NCBI GenBank assembly: GCA_017654935.2
Contig: CM065691.1
Span: 30,165,654 to 30,229,653 of the forward strand
Length of the DNA stretch: 64,000 nucleotides
Reading direction: 5' to 3'
Origin: Phymorhynchus buccinoides
Taxonomy: Eukaryota > Mollusca > Gastropoda > Neogastropoda > Raphitomidae
Shown here in pieces: positions 34,930-48,779 of the stretch. A program made the translations under genes and the position numbers. Each line of letters begins with the position of its first letter. Positions within the stretch are counted from its first letter, which is position 1. The notes below the pieces were generated by a model. The model made no database searches and was not told the origin of the DNA. It saw only the letters and a list, made by a program, of their open reading frames with translations.

Positions 34930-35775
34930 AAAATGTTATCCTGACCAGCCGCCGTGTGCGTTGGTTAGCGTCGCGGACTACTGGCTGGGGAGGTCTTGGG
35001 TTCGCATCCCATCATAGGCTAGTGTTTTTTTCGGTCCATGGACCGACTCCTACCCAGAAGTTGGAGTTGTCTATGGACTCATGGGAAGACTAAACCACAC
35101 AGTCGAGTTCCATCCGCTTACGGATGCGATTCTGAGGAGTGTTGCTCTACTTGCAGACCAACACTGCGGGTCTGTAGTTCTCGGGCCTGGTTAACGCTGG
35201 ATAGTCATTATGAAAGGAACGTAGAATACAGCGCTGCCATGCGGTCTCAGACCAATATGGAACTCCATAGCATCACATCCATCGTTCATCATCGGCCTCT
35301 TTCCATCAATCATAAATTAAAAATGTCTCAATTCTGTGGTCTTTGCATGCCTGTCTTCTCTGGTGACCTCATTTTGCGGTTTCCAATCCCTCCTATGGCC
35401 TTGGTGGCATTCGGGTCAAAGTCACGGGATCGTGTGTTCTGTGGAGCTGTCAGTGGACGGTCGTGGTGGCGCCCCTCCGGAGGAGGCCTCACCACGCTGG
35501 CTCCGCGACTAGAGATAGTGTCGTCAGTAGTGGCTTAGTATGTGGTGTCCTGAACAGGCTCCGACTGAACTCCACCAAAAGTGACTCGCAGAAGTGCAGT
35601 TCTCCTCGTTGGTTTGCCTCCTGACGGTCTAAACTAGATTGCTCCCCTTTTTGACTGCTGGTCTCGTTTCTGCGACTTGAACAAAACCCGGGTGTACTGC
35701 GAATTTGGATTCTGAACTAGCATCGTGGGAGCAACGCCACTGTACGCCCAGAAGATGACAGCACAAAAAAGAAAA
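34930..35775 (+). mobile_element. mirror copy of the tRNA-derived SINE
   Basis: Begins GACCAGCCGCCGTG on the + strand with a recognisable but mutated A box and a B box GGGTTCGCATCCC, ending in an A-rich tail near 35775. Counterpart of 11168-12021. Confidence 0.8.
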
Positions 35776-36194
35776 AAAGAAAAGATGTTATTCTGCTCCA
35801 GTGATCGGCTAGGAATTTTTGAAAACCGTCCCTCAAACGACTACCCCCAACCCGGTGCCAAACCTTCCCAAGGAAATAAAGCCAGTAAAAACACAATATC
35901 TAAAGCCCCCGTTAAATCAATTTATCAGTTCCTACTCCTATCAAAAATTATCAGTCTGGACTGACAAGTCAATTATTTTCAGTATTTTGGTTTTTGCAAT
36001 CAGTATTTTACTGATATTTACCAGTAAACGTGCTCACTGTGCTCCACTATCCATTCAACACACAATTAGGTTTAGAATACACATTTATGTATTTTCCCTG
36101 AAGATTGTTGTGGCTCGCTTCAGCCTTTAAAATCCAATTTCTACAACTATAAGCATTTCTTTGGAGACACAGTGTGTGCTACTGCAGTTTATAC

Positions 36195-37415
36195 CATATT
36201 CTGTGCTTTCTCCTGAACAGGTTTCTTCAAATCGCCTAGAGTGTCTGAAAGTAGCAGGCCAGTGAGGACAGCTGTGTGGTTTTCACCAGTGTGGGTCGGA
36301 AGAGGTTCTTCAATCCCTGACCCTGGTGAAACCTTTCCCTCCGTATGAACACGTGTGAGGTTTTACTCCAGTATGCTCAGACGATGTTTGTGCCAGAGAA
36401 CTATGACTGGGTAAAACATTTCCCAGCAGTCTTAACGCATATAAGGTTTTTCACCGTGTGCCTTCTCTTGTGCGCTTTAATTGCTATCGTCAGATAAAGC
36501 TGCCCCACAGACATCCACAGACATGGTTTGGCACCTTCATGAACTGACTTTATGTGGAGCTGTAATGACCGTTCTCCTTAAATCACTATCACCGTGTGGA
36601 CACTTGTAAAGCCCTCTCCCCTGTGTGGATTCTTTTGTGTATTGTCAGACTACCTGCTGAGAAAATCCCTTACCACACACCTCACAACACAAAAGGTTTA
36701 CAGCCAGTGTGTATCAGCTTTATGTGCCTTCAAATGACAGCATTAGAAAAAGCTCTGTTGCATGTATCACACAAAAGGGCTAATTGCCACTTATGAAAGC
36801 AATAGTGTGCTTCAGGCCTCCAAGTGAAGAGAAAGACTTGCACAGACATCACAGACATGGGTCTGGCCCCTTCGGCACTGACTTTATGTGGGCCATTTAA
36901 ATGACTGGAACTCTTTAAAAGACTGTCCACAGTGTGGACCTGGTAATGCCTCTCCCCTGTGTGGGTTCCTCTGTGTGTTTGCAAACTAGCAGCTCCAGTA
37001 AAACTCTTACTACACCACATCCACACAAATGGCTTACCACATGCAATCAATTGTGCCTCTTCATAACAGAAGTGGATTTTAGAAAAAGACTTTCTAACGG
37101 ACACCAGCCATATATGCTGCCTCCTTTTCTTTTCAGTTTTGTCACCAACATTCTATCACACCACCTTCCTTTTCTGTTTTGTTTGTCTGTTGCCACGGTT
37201 ATCTACCTCCTTACTAAAGTCATTTTGTTGTCGGGGTTACCAGCATCACTCTGTCAGTGTGGGAGGGTCCAGGTAACACCATGTGCAGTTTCTCTCTCCA
37301 TGAACTGACGCCAGGGTGAGTTCCAAACTGGCTGCCAGCACAAGGCATCAGAACAAAGATACACTCCGTGACTTGGTTCAGGACAGCAGTGATGACCCAG
37401 AAGTGTTGTCAGACA
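36195..37415 (-). pseudogene. mirror copy of the C2H2 zinc-finger exon, frameshifted
   Basis: Reverse counterpart of 9492-10736. Finger fragments are visible in different frames on the - strand (for example KPFVWMWCSKSFTGAASL and CRAFSNA-like words), separated by frameshifts. The pattern of dense single-base indels with otherwise high similarity is more like an uncorrected consensus than a neutrally decayed gene, but a true pseudogene cannot be excluded. At the site of the left-arm frameshift this copy reads TTTAAGG, supporting two rather than three A residues. Confidence 0.8.
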
Positions 37416-38399
37416 TATGCTGTGAGGCTCTGGATCGCTATCTGGTTCCAGCTCTGTGACACAGAAATGCAACAACACAAAAAGTAAGATTTTCTTTTCA
37501 TCATCATCTTCGTAGTTTTGATGCCTATACACTCGCACTTAGCCTTAGTCTTTTATGCAGCTTTTTTGGGGGAGGGGGTCTTAAAGAGTCATGCACGAAC
37601 TTCCCTGACAATGAAACAGATCTTGTGCGTGTATAACCAGTGTCCCTGGTTGAACTGAGTGCACTAAACTGTATGACTTACTTCTTCTTCTAGCTTTATT
37701 TCACTACTTTTTTCAACCCTCACCCTGCACTTCAAGTTCAAGCCTACAAAATACCCAAACAAATTCCTTCTCTGCATATCTTTTAATGTCATTCAAACAA
37801 ACAAAACCTTATCTTAATAAAAGATCTATCTCAACTTATAAAACACCCAGCTCAAATTCCTGTCTTCATAGCTTATTTAAATATCATTTTAAGCACAAAT
37901 TATCTATTAGTAATCTATTAGTATTACCTAATATCTTTTTCAATCCTATCACATCCCATGCTGCCTTCTTTGTCTTTAAAAACCCCTGTATATGTCAATA
38001 ATTGCCCAATAACGGCTGTGGACGTCACTGGAAAGAAGAAGAAAGCCTGCTTTGTCTGTTGCAAAGGTTGCAAACACAATGGTTTTCATAGACCTTGCTA
38101 CTAATTATTTGCGTTAAAAAACATTTACTGGTGCCTGCCATAGTATAATTCTTGTGCAACTTAGTTCAGTTTTGTTTATAACACTTGAAGTCGGACAAAA
38201 AGGGTGGTAAACACACCGATTTAAATCATTCGTGTGTGTGTGTGTGTGTTGTGTGTGTGTGTGTGTGTGTGTCAGGTTGTGTGGTATAATAGTCATATAG
38301 ACACCGATAGTGAGAGAAAAGTCCACAAATTCATCATGTATCGCCAGTGCATCTTTACAGAATGCAAGTTAAAAGACAGATGTTAAGTTTTTTTGTTTG

Positions 38400-39110
38400 A
38401 GGAGGCCTCCAGTGTGCGTGCAATAGCCTCATGGCACTCTATATCCTCCCAGTGCAGCAGGGATTAGTCTCTGCAACCACCCAAACGAAACTGTCCTCAT
38501 GTGCTCATTGGTTGGCACACCACACCAGGGGATGTATCAAGCAAGACCAACTGCATTGTTTAGGTGGTTCTACACATATCCCCCTCAGACGACAGCGCAG
38601 TTCATTAGGACACCCCCCTGACCACCCGATGTTTGGCATCGACTCTGAATGTCTTCGCCTCCCACGCACTAGACCTGACATCAACCATCATTGATCGCAG
38701 TAGCTGGAGGCCTTTCCTCTGAGTTGGTGGCCGTCCCTTTGATGCCTTTATTGATGCTAAAGTTGCCTAAACAAAAAGACAGCCCGCACAATTCTGCGGG
38801 AAAGTCCCAAAGAGCTTATTCCATGTGGGCAGTACTTGTCAATTTGCACTGTTCGTGTTACTGGATCAATACGGCATCAGGGGACGGCCACTTCAAAGAG
38901 AAAGGCCTCCTGGCTGCCGCGATCATGATGGTGATGTCAGGTCCTATTGACGTGTGAGGAGAAATGACTCAGAATCATGCATGGCTAGCTTGGGCAATGT
39001 ACATCAAGGAGTGCTTCCCAGCTTTGCAATGATTGGTGTCAGTTTCTAGCACTTGTCGAAGTGGGTTGGCGAGATATCTGAGCATCGGTGCCATAAATTG
39101 GGTCATTATT
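38400..39110. mobile_element. mirror copy of the LINE C-terminal foldback fragment
   Basis: Counterpart of 7380-8216. DNA encoding RPDI- and VAVPxDAF-like words is recognisable in both orientations. The 92-bp tandem duplication of the left arm appears only once. Confidence 0.6.
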
Positions 39111-41528
39111 TTTCAGGGTGTGGTCAAAAGTGCCGTGCTGACCCTAATGTATTTGAAATCCGGTCTTTATTATGCGGAAGCTTGCAGTGGTTGTGTGGTG
39201 CGTGCATGTGTGTTTGCGTGTTTAGAGATTGCAAAAATATTTGGTGTGCGATTTAACTGATCTAAACTACGAAATTAACAAGGGTAGATTACTCTCTTTT
39301 TCTATTAACTCCCCTCCACCAAGTTGTACATACATTCACCTAGCGTGGCGTGGGTCAGAACCAAAGTTCGTCATCTCCTCTCTTGGCCTCACTATTTCAT
39401 TCTTTGATCTAAATTAATAATTATCCTTCAAATTGAATATTCTTTATCTATATATACGGTAGTATTTTTTTGCATTTCCAATGATATTTTTTTTCTTTTT
39501 ACAGTGATAGGCCTTTGTTCACTTTTGTCATTTTCCATGCTTATGAATGTTTATGTTCAGGTTAAAAAAAGTGCTTTGCTTAAAAGATATTATAATTTTA
39601 TGAATTCTTAGCATGTGCCATCTGAAAGAGGAGAGGGAAGAGAGAGCGAGTGAGAGAGAGAGAGAGGAGAGAAGCGAGGGGGGGGGGAGGTGCACTCATT
39701 CCTGTTGTTTTGTTTACATGTCATTAACTTTTGCATCATGTCACTTTTTACTAAGCCTGTTTCATGATGATTTTGTGCGCAGGAATTTGTCTGACGTTTC
39801 TTCTGCTACACTTTAGTCTTCAGTGTGGTGTGTGTGTTTGTGTGTGTGTGTGTGTTTGTGTTTGTGGTGGTGCGTGTGCGTGTGCGTGTGGCGTGTGCTT
39901 GTGCGGAGCTCTCTCGCATGCATGTCGTCAAGTCTGTGACCATGACTCCTAAGACAGCAGAGGAGGCAACAAAAGTTTATTCTGGAGAGCCAGCTGTTTC
40001 TTTTGTGTTTGAAAGCCTTGCCTACGGAACATCTCCACCTCTTGACCAAATGGACTAAGTTAAAGACCTCTGGCACTGGGAAGTTCCAAAAAAGCCAACT
40101 AATATCCCCTTGGCTGCAGCCAGACTCGTGCCCATGCCTCTTGTTTTAACGGTCACAGTCATTGACCAAGACTAAACTTGTACCGACTGTCACGATTTCC
40201 CCTTTACTACTACAGTGGAACCTCCCTTATTAAGACCTCCCATTAGAAGACTCCCGTACTCCCTTCCCACATAAGACCTACTTCTCCAATCATTGCCCTT
40301 CTTTGTACGTATTCAAATTAACCCCCACTTATAAGACCCCTCCCTTATAAGACCTTCATTTGGGATGATTATTGAAAGTTCTTATAAGGTATGTTCCACT
40401 GTATTAGTGATTATCGTCAGTGCCCATACTCCTAGTTTGACAGTCATGGTCTGCACCAAAGATTAGAACTGTCACGATTTTCTTTGACTACTATTAGGAT
40501 TATAGCAGTGCCCATGCCTCCTAGTTTGCGGTCCGTCATGCACCAAAAGACTAAACTGTACTGACTGTCACGATTTTCCCCTCGACACTATTGGATATAG
40601 TCATTGCCCATGCCTCCTAGTCTGACGGTCATGGTCATGCACCAAAGACTCACTGTATTGACTGTCACGGTTTTCCCTCACTACTTTTAGGAGTACAGCC
40701 ATCAAACATCTGTCTTGACTACAACAAGGTGAAACCTGGTCAACAGTGAAAAGCATGAAACCTGGGTTCTGACCTTGGTGAGATCAAGGGGTGAATTCAT
40801 TTGTTGGGGTGTCCATTGTGCGAACCCCGCCTGAGAAAACTGAAGGGTCTTTTTGTACACTTTTTTTTCTTATGACCTAATATAGCATTTAGTAAGCACT
40901 TTCATTTTTTTCTAAACATAAAACATTTGTTTCCTCACGCCTGTGAAAATACAGTGGAACCTCTATAAGACCTTCAAATCATCAAAATGATGTCTTATAC
41001 GGAGGGGTCTTTGTAAGGCAGGTAATTTTAATACTTTTTACAAAGTGCATGTCTCTAGAAGTAGGTCCTTATATGGTAGGGAGTCTTATAATGGGAGGTC
41101 TATAAGGAGGTTCCACTGTATTCTTCATTAAAGTACTGCAAATTTCCGAATTTCCTCTGAAATTAACAAACCTAAGTCAGGCTTTTTCTGCCTTGTGGTT
41201 TTCTCCATGCTACAACTACATAAAGACATAATAACAGTGACTGTAGAACACGGAAACGATGACATACTCCTTTATGTCCAGTCCTGTCCCTGGGAAAACC
41301 TGCAACCCCATTATCAACTGTTTTTCTCTGGACATCAAAAACACACGTTACCAACTTCTTTTGGGGATAAAGTTAACATTGAAATCATAGGCTAAAGTCC
41401 TCAACTCTTCTGTCTCGTTTCAGATTACTAACTACAGTGTAAAGTTTTCATTCATGTGGGAACAAAAAAGGCAATGCAAGATTAATTTTCACGTCTACTT
41501 CCGTTTAAAGAAACCGTTGAACTAATTT

Positions 41529-41777
41529 TTAACCCTTTCACCGCCAGCCGTATTTCAGCCAACATGTTCCATTAGTTTACCTGGTAGAGAACAAAATCCA
41601 TTTGCAAGTATTGGGGATTCTTCTGTGAATATATAAAATAAGGTCCTATCCTTACTCTTGTCCGAAACAAAGACACAACAGGTATTTGGGATCATGACCC
41701 CAGTGTGATGTCTTTTAAGTGACGTAAGTGTTAAATCCCTGTGGTGCTAAAATGCGACGTTGGCGGTGAAAGGGTTA
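41529..41777. mobile_element. piggyBac-like MITE (mirror of 4607-4854)
   Basis: TTAACCCTTTCACCGCCAG at the left end and TGGCGGTGAAAGGGTTA at the right; the right TTAA has lost its last A. Confidence 0.8.
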
Positions 41778-42371
41778 CCCTTTGACCCTCTGTCCATTTG
41801 ACCTGCGGGCAACTCTCCCACCTGTTTCGTACTGAAAAATCTTACAAAAACAGACAATGGAAATGCTGCGAGATAATATAAGCGAGCAAATTAGTTTAGT
41901 TATTGTTCTTATGCAAAAGAGCTTAAAAAAAAGAGAAATTTTTACTCGTTAAATAGTTTTTTAGTTTGAAAAGGGAAAGTAATGGAGGTCTCTGCCCGAC
42001 ATTTATCGGGCGCAATGTGCTGGTAATTGCACTAGGGCAGAATGAGTTAACGTGTTATTAACAATGACATGTGAGATTAATGATGTATTACATGAACCTC
42101 CGATTATTATCAGACCTCCCATTAATAAGACTCCCTCTCGTCCCACATAACATTGCCCTTCTTTGAAAGTCTTAAATTAACTCCCTTAGAATACACCATC
42201 CCTTATAAGACCTCATTTTGGATTGAATTTTTTAGGGTCTTATAAATGAGGTTCGCCTGTACTACTTATGAGTTGTATCCCTCAGTTTTAACTCTGGTAG
42301 ATGTCCTACGTGCACACACTGTTCCCCATCTACCAGGATGTCTGTTGAAGACAGTCAAGTTGCCCTGACCT

Positions 42372-42491
42372 GAAACTCTGGTGCTCTGTATCACTGAGTG
42401 CTGAGTCGTCATGAATCGTTCCAACTCTGTTTAAAGTTGACCTCTGTCATCTCTACTTCTCAGGGACGCATTAGGGTCATCCAGCGTCTAC
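42372..42491 (-). pseudogene. mirror copy of exon B, disrupted
   Basis: Reverse counterpart of 3888-4006. The donor (TTTCAG|GTCAGG) survives, but several substitutions and indels disrupt the acidic reading frame. Confidence 0.7.
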
Positions 42492-43288
42492 AATCACACA
42501 CACACAGGAACTGTGATGGCAATAGGTCGAAAACTACAAGGTGAGGCAAGCTACACCTGGGAGTAGGACACACAAGACGTTTCAGTCATAGACTCTTCTT
42601 CTGGTGTGGCCTTGAAAGATTTGGTGCGGTTTTTTTGTTTAGTTGGTTTCGGGTGGCACAGTTCCGTTGGTTGGAGTAGCAGTGAGAAGGGGTAGCAGAA
42701 ACGGCACTGATTTATATTTAGGTACAGGAGGGGGGGGGGGGTGGGGGGGGGGGGGGGGTGGGGTGAGATTTGCTGGTGAGTACTTAAGGGGAAGCACCCA
42801 AGAAAAGTGAATAGGGAATGAGGAGTTTTAAGGGAATGTGATGGTAAAGTTTTTCCATCATTTTGCACAAAGAGATTTTCCTGAGTTTTTGTTGTAAAGA
42901 AACTTTTATTTTCCTGTGTGCCCCCCGTTTGGGTCGCTATACTGATTCAATCATTTGCCTCTTTTTTCCACAGTATGCACAGTCATACTTTTAAAGTTTA
43001 CTCTAATATATAATGTCTACCAATACACAGGCAATAGCCTATTTAATTATTATAAAAATATAGTTATAAATATAAAAAAACCTACATACATTAAAGAAGC
43101 TTTCTTTTCTTTTTTCAGGGACGGTATTCATGTGAGATCTCATGAGACTTGCATCATGCTATGTCTCATGCCCTTAGCTCGCCTTAGCATGATGCTAACT
43201 TAGAATCTCTTTCCAAAAAGTCCTATTCAATCATATAGGACATTGGAAGAAGCTTCTATTACATCATGCTAGAAGGGGGGGGTCGGAT

Positions 43289-43788
43289 NNNNNNNNNNNN
43301 NNNNNNNNNNNNNNNNNNNNNNNNNNNNNNNNNNNNNNNNNNNNNNNNNNNNNNNNNNNNNNNNNNNNNNNNNNNNNNNNNNNNNNNNNNNNNNNNNNNN
43401 NNNNNNNNNNNNNNNNNNNNNNNNNNNNNNNNNNNNNNNNNNNNNNNNNNNNNNNNNNNNNNNNNNNNNNNNNNNNNNNNNNNNNNNNNNNNNNNNNNNN
43501 NNNNNNNNNNNNNNNNNNNNNNNNNNNNNNNNNNNNNNNNNNNNNNNNNNNNNNNNNNNNNNNNNNNNNNNNNNNNNNNNNNNNNNNNNNNNNNNNNNNN
43601 NNNNNNNNNNNNNNNNNNNNNNNNNNNNNNNNNNNNNNNNNNNNNNNNNNNNNNNNNNNNNNNNNNNNNNNNNNNNNNNNNNNNNNNNNNNNNNNNNNNN
43701 NNNNNNNNNNNNNNNNNNNNNNNNNNNNNNNNNNNNNNNNNNNNNNNNNNNNNNNNNNNNNNNNNNNNNNNNNNNNNNNNNNNNNNNN
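43289..43788. other. assembly gap (500 N)
   Basis: Exactly 500 N, i.e. a placeholder of unknown true size. It begins just after the mirrored palindromic element. Apparent open frames across it are meaningless. Confidence 1.
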
Positions 43789-44016
43789 TTTTTCAAATTT
43801 TAATTTGTTTTAACATGGCTTCCCCTTCAAGAGTCTATCGGAGAATCATATTCTTTACATATCATTCAAAATGTCATTTTTCTCTGCTATAAATAACATC
43901 CATATAAAACAAAATTAAAGACCTACCACGTTCATAAGTGAAAATCAAATCAGTTTTCACATGTTTTCCCTAACTCGCTGGTAAGAAATCTTAAAGAGAA
44001 AAAAATATACATGTGA

Positions 44017-44069
<53 letters not shown>

Positions 44070-45095
44070 GGTGGGTCCTTTAATTTAAAGATTTCAGGGA
44101 AGTCAGTCACATCACATATTTGTTTTGAACCAACAGGTGTTCTGCCTAACAGAGTTTATAAAATAAATGTTCTTATATTCTTTGGATTGCACATGTGTTA
44201 CACGTGAATCGTTCAGTTTTCCTAATTGGCGTCTTTCAATGATAAGCACACATCAGCATGCACATAAAACCAAAATTCACAAATTACCAAGAATAATTCA
44301 CAATTAAACTAAAAGAAACTAAAAAAATTATATAAAAAAGCTTTTTAATGTTTTTCGATTGCTTCAGATTCAAATCAATGCCCGTTAGCAGCAAACTTTT
44401 GAGACCAAACAAGAAAGAGCGACGCAGAGAAGTGTGTGTGAGTGTTCTTGATGGAGGGACTCTTTGTCCGACGCGCACCGCACGAGGCTAATTTGGAGGA
44501 AAGAGAATATGATTACTAGGTCATTCCGTGTCAGACAGGTCGGAGTGTGGCTGCCACACGTGGCGCGAGGCGATAATCAAAAACGGTCCACACACGTCAT
44601 GTTTCTCCATCCGAGTATGTGTTGTATGTGGTGCCATATGTGCAAGGTCATTCGTTCAGAGTGGGCACGCACATGTGTTCACATGATTCCAATCGGCCCA
44701 GGGAACTCAACACTCCACACACCAGACCTCCCCCGTTTGTACTACTTCACTCACTTTTCACAGTAGATATTTACACACATCACCCATTTGGACCTCATGT
44801 ACTACTCTTCCCCCTGTGAAAATCACACTCACTCCATAAACTACCATATGTATCAGTGAACGGCAGTTGTTTAGCGCATCACACTCAGTTGAGGCGACAC
44901 ACATAGACACTTATGGTCCTTCACACATTTCACACACCACCCGATCTGAACACAAATACTCATAAAGCGACACTAAGCCATTAAGGAACGTACGAAAAGA
45001 AAGCTTGCATAGTGAAGGAAGGTTAAACAGGTCTGCAACCAACATTACTAGGTATGGGCAACTGACAAGAACGTCAATCTAGATGTGAATCTAAC
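43789..45095. other. no gene seen; poly-G tract
   Basis: Contains a run of 51 G (44018-44068). A segment near 44536-44580 is an inverted match to 51239-51275. No coding exon is recognised. Confidence 0.55.
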
Positions 45096-45598
45096 TACCA
45101 TATTTTCGGACTATAAGGCGATACTTTCTCTCTAGAATGAGATCCCTGTAACTTATAAAAACATGGTTGTGCTCCTGGGAAATTTCAAAAAATCCTGCAA
45201 AGGCAGGGGTCCAGGGGCCGCCCAAGCCCCGGCGGAGTGCAGGGACAGCGCCTCTCCTGGGGGTTCTGGGGGGCTATGCCCCCTGGAAGCTGAAGGGAAA
45301 CGATAGTTTCCAATGTAGTTGACAGGCTCTCGTTGCGCTTTAACTTCTGGTTAAACTTCATGACTTCCATAACCAGTAAAATGCATCCTCTCAAATTCTC
45401 ATGATCTGGTGAACGCCAGCTCCAGGCAACCAGAAAAATCCTGGAACTTCAGGACATTCCTGAAAGCAGGAGCATCCATGTAATAATGACAAATAATAGA
45501 CATAAGAAAATAATTATAAGAACACAATCTGATTTGGGTGTAAAATATGGGGAGTGAGCCTTATATTAAAGTGCGCCTTATAATCCGAAAAAATATAT
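45096..45598. mobile_element. TIR element, ~500 bp
   Basis: Ends read TACCATATTTTCGGACTATA (continuing AGGCG) and GCGCCTTATAATCCGAAAAA, imperfect inverted repeats of a type found in many animal MITEs. The interior holds a GC-rich block (45190-45300). No transposase. Confidence 0.7.
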
Positions 45599-45633
45599 AA
45601 CTTTCCTGACTACATGAATTAACTAGCACTAAG

Positions 45634-45851
45634 CAGGGCTCCCAATCGCCCAGCAAAACAATGGGGTCCCAGGGACTCCTTCTCTTACAGTATAGAGGGT
45701 CCTAGAGGCGGGATAGAGAACCCCCATGGCATTGCGAATGCTAAAAAGAATTTTATAGTGCATCCCTGGGACCCCTTGCATATTCTTTTAGAGGGTCCTT
45801 TATAATTTTAGTCCTTCATAGACCACCAAATGGGGGTCCCTAGGAGCCCTG
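45634..45851. mobile_element. small TIR element, hAT-like ends
   Basis: Starts CAGGGCTCC, ends GGAGCCCTG, and both subterminal regions carry GGGGTCCC/AGGG blocks. No matching 8-bp flanks are found. Confidence 0.55.
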
Positions 45852-48384
45852 ATAGCTTCAAACTAACAATTGTTTCTAAGACAATACCGACAGCACTTTG
45901 ACAATTTACATCACAACTCACAATGAGGAAACTGTTTACATTTGATTCAAAATTATAAAGTAATAAACTACAGTATTGGTAGATTTTTACAATTGTATTC
46001 ATTCACTTTGATTCAGCAGGCATTCATCTTCACTGTTTCAATATATTTCACATGTATTCAAATGATCACTGTTATTCTAAATTTTATATTATTTTTATGT
46101 AAACATTTTGATCCTAATAAAAACAAACAAGAATTGCATATTCCTTAAATAATAAACAATGGCAGTTAAAAGTTTTAAGCAAATAAAATGGTGACATATC
46201 TGGAATGTAATAAAATAGATTCCAATCTGACCATTTTCCCAAGAGTTAACAACAGTTTTCTTCAAGTTAAATCTTACCGGTAGTCAGTCTATTTAATTTG
46301 GCTATAGTATAAAACCGTACTATAGTGCAAACTTTTCAGTACCTCCACAATGGACTTATATGTAAAAGTCTTTGTTGTCAGTCAAATGTTCTTTAAAAAA
46401 AATAACTTGCGGAATTCAAGTTTACAGATAGATCTATCATTGAAGTATTGTATGTACAGGATTAGGCGATCACCCGAAGAACACTCTAGCAATTTTCATA
46501 GTCAACCCTCTTAGTAGTCTTACATTCATAAATAATGCCTCATACTGACACCATCTGAGAATACTAGATACAATTTATGGTTTGTTTCTGGGTAAAGCTT
46601 CTCATACATTCACATTCAATCTATTGCAAATCAGACAATATTTCATCTTCCAAATGACAGGATCTAACCATGCACAAACAAGAATTGTCAATTGATGCTT
46701 TAGCAATATAAGAATCATGAATTACAGCATGTTCGATAGTTAACATTAAAAAGGAAAACGAAACAAAAACTGAAAAGAAAATCCCCAGCACCAGTTTCAA
46801 CCAAAACAACAAAAAAGAAAACAAAAACAATTGAAAAAAAGTCTACATGCATACATTTTTAAGAAATCATCCAAACAGCTGAGAGATCAATGTCTCTTCA
46901 GATACAAATTTCACCTCACTGAGATAGAAAAAAACCCACCCAATATGTTTTCAACAATAAATTATTGACTTCACACTCTGATTATTTTCCTGTTGTTCTA
47001 GACAAGGCCCTACTTTTACAAAATTTGTTCTTAAAATAAGTAGTAAGATATGATTATAAAAATGCAGGATTAAAATGTGTGAAAATTTGTGATGGTGAAT
47101 GGGAAAAACCTACATAAATCGCTCAGAATGTTTTTGAAGCAAAAGCAACCATAATCAAGAACCCCAAAATATAAATTTTCTATTTAGGGCATTATTTATG
47201 TCCATTTGTATGTATTCTATTTCTACCAGTATCCACAACATTAAAGATAATTTTGAATGATTTCTTTGTTTATTTGATTGTTTTCTAAATCAAGTCAATA
47301 GAAACAAAGAGGCAAAATTGTATCTTCTGTGTCTGATTTCTGCAAATGATCTATTTCAAATGCCAAATTCAAATAATTAAAAAATAAAAACTCAATTCAG
47401 TTTTCTGTGCATTAAAAAGGATTCTTTGCTCCACCATGAAAAATTAAAATCTCAATTTATGCCAAAATTCCATTATGTCTGGTTTTCCCATGCACTGTTA
47501 CATTTGATTGCACTGCTTTCAGAGGTTCAGAGTGTTTTCAAACTTCATGGGCCATATGACCCCTGATTACAGAGAATGCGGGATGAATTTCCAAAATAAT
47601 CTGTAATATGTCACTGTAGTATTGAACTTAAATTTTAGTTGTGTGTGTGTGTGTGTATGTAGTCGACTGTGTGCGCATGCTCAGAGTAGCTGACAACTTC
47701 AACTGGAAAAGCAGTCTTTCGCACAAGTACTTTTGAAAACTAAGAAATATATCAAAATTCTTGGAGCGATTTTTGTCACAATGTCCAGAGCTTCAGATTG
47801 TTTTTATGGGTCATTGTCTTCATGGGTCATATGACCCTGGCTGCACAAAATGAGAGGTCAGTTATTAAAAAACACAGACCTGTTATTGACCTGGGGCCCC
47901 TGATAATCTGAAGCTCTGATCATTTAGAAGCAGTGAAAACGTTCAGCACGCCAAAAACAAATCCTGTTGCCTATTCCGTGGAGTTTGCTGGTTTTGTGAA
48001 GATTGGTTCTAAATGTACCACAGTAAGATTTGTTTTGCTCTGTGTTTTTTTGTCATTAAACCTTTTATTTTGGGTTTCAAATTCGACTCTGTTTTAATTT
48101 GTTGTGTACCACAGTAAGAACAAAGTATTTTTCAGTTGAATTGTGAAGCCAATGTCAGATAAGTGAATGTCCCAATCACAACAGCAGGCAGTTCTGATCA
48201 TTAGATGTTCACTTGCACTGAAGAAAGAAGAAAACAAGCCCCGCCTATTGAAAGTAGCGCTTGATGGACATGTTTGGTGGCGTCTGAAACACACACACAC
48301 AATTACTTACATGATAAAAGTCAGACACTGGAAAGTAACATCAAAACGACTAGCTTAGTTTGATTGCAGTTCAATATCTTACTT
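45852..48384. other. AT-rich stretch, no gene seen
   Basis: About 2.5 kb of AT-rich sequence without recognisable coding, RNA or mobile features apart from a short (GT)n near 47641. Confidence 0.5.
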
Positions 48385-48500
48385 ATCTGTAGTGTTAAAA
48401 ATTTGTGACTTTACTGGTGTTGCACTGCCTCCACCATCTTTATATCAACTAAATGCCCCATGTGTCTGTTCCAGACCGAGGACGTTAAACAAATTTTCAT
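48385..48500 (-). repeat. single copy of the ACGTCCTC dispersed unit
   Basis: Reverse-strand match to the units inside 14618-15473, reading GTTAACGTCCTC-like then CAGACACATGGGGCATTTAG on the - strand. Shows that the unit is dispersed outside the inverted repeat. Confidence 0.65.
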
Positions 48501-48779
48501 TCGAGTGCAGTTCAAGAACAAATGTAAAGGGTTTCACTTTCAGAAGTGGTAACTCGAGAAACTGTCTGTTTTAAATTGTTCAGTCTCTTAATTATACTAC
48601 CCATACTGTTCAAGTTTCTGAACAAACCAAGAACACAGTATAAGTAAACTGACAGGTTCTTTACTTTCATATTCAAGATCTAACAATTACCTCCCCGACC
48701 CCACAAATAGACCTCAATACTGTTTTGTTTTGTTCATATTATACTGGGATACCGAAAGTTTATATGTATAAGGGGTCAG

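Larger units (their letters stand above)
23932..43268 (-). repeat. right arm of the ~40-kb inverted repeat, indel-rich
   Basis: Reverse-complement copy of 3147-23781, about 1.3 kb shorter. Quality varies: near 29 kb it differs from the left arm by only a few percent, but across the zinc fingers and minisatellite it has frequent one-base gains and losses. Structural differences from the left arm include absence of the LINE (left 18157-19539), absence of the MITE (left 8899-9145), a different segment at 30610-30960, and different microsatellite lengths. Confidence 0.93.

Noticed and set aside
43266..43892. Open frames of about 200 codons across the N gaps (also at 61454-62089)
   Set aside because: They consist of unknown bases only.
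44464..44766. 100-codon plus-strand open frame
   Set aside because: No family resemblance, no splice context and no compositional support.
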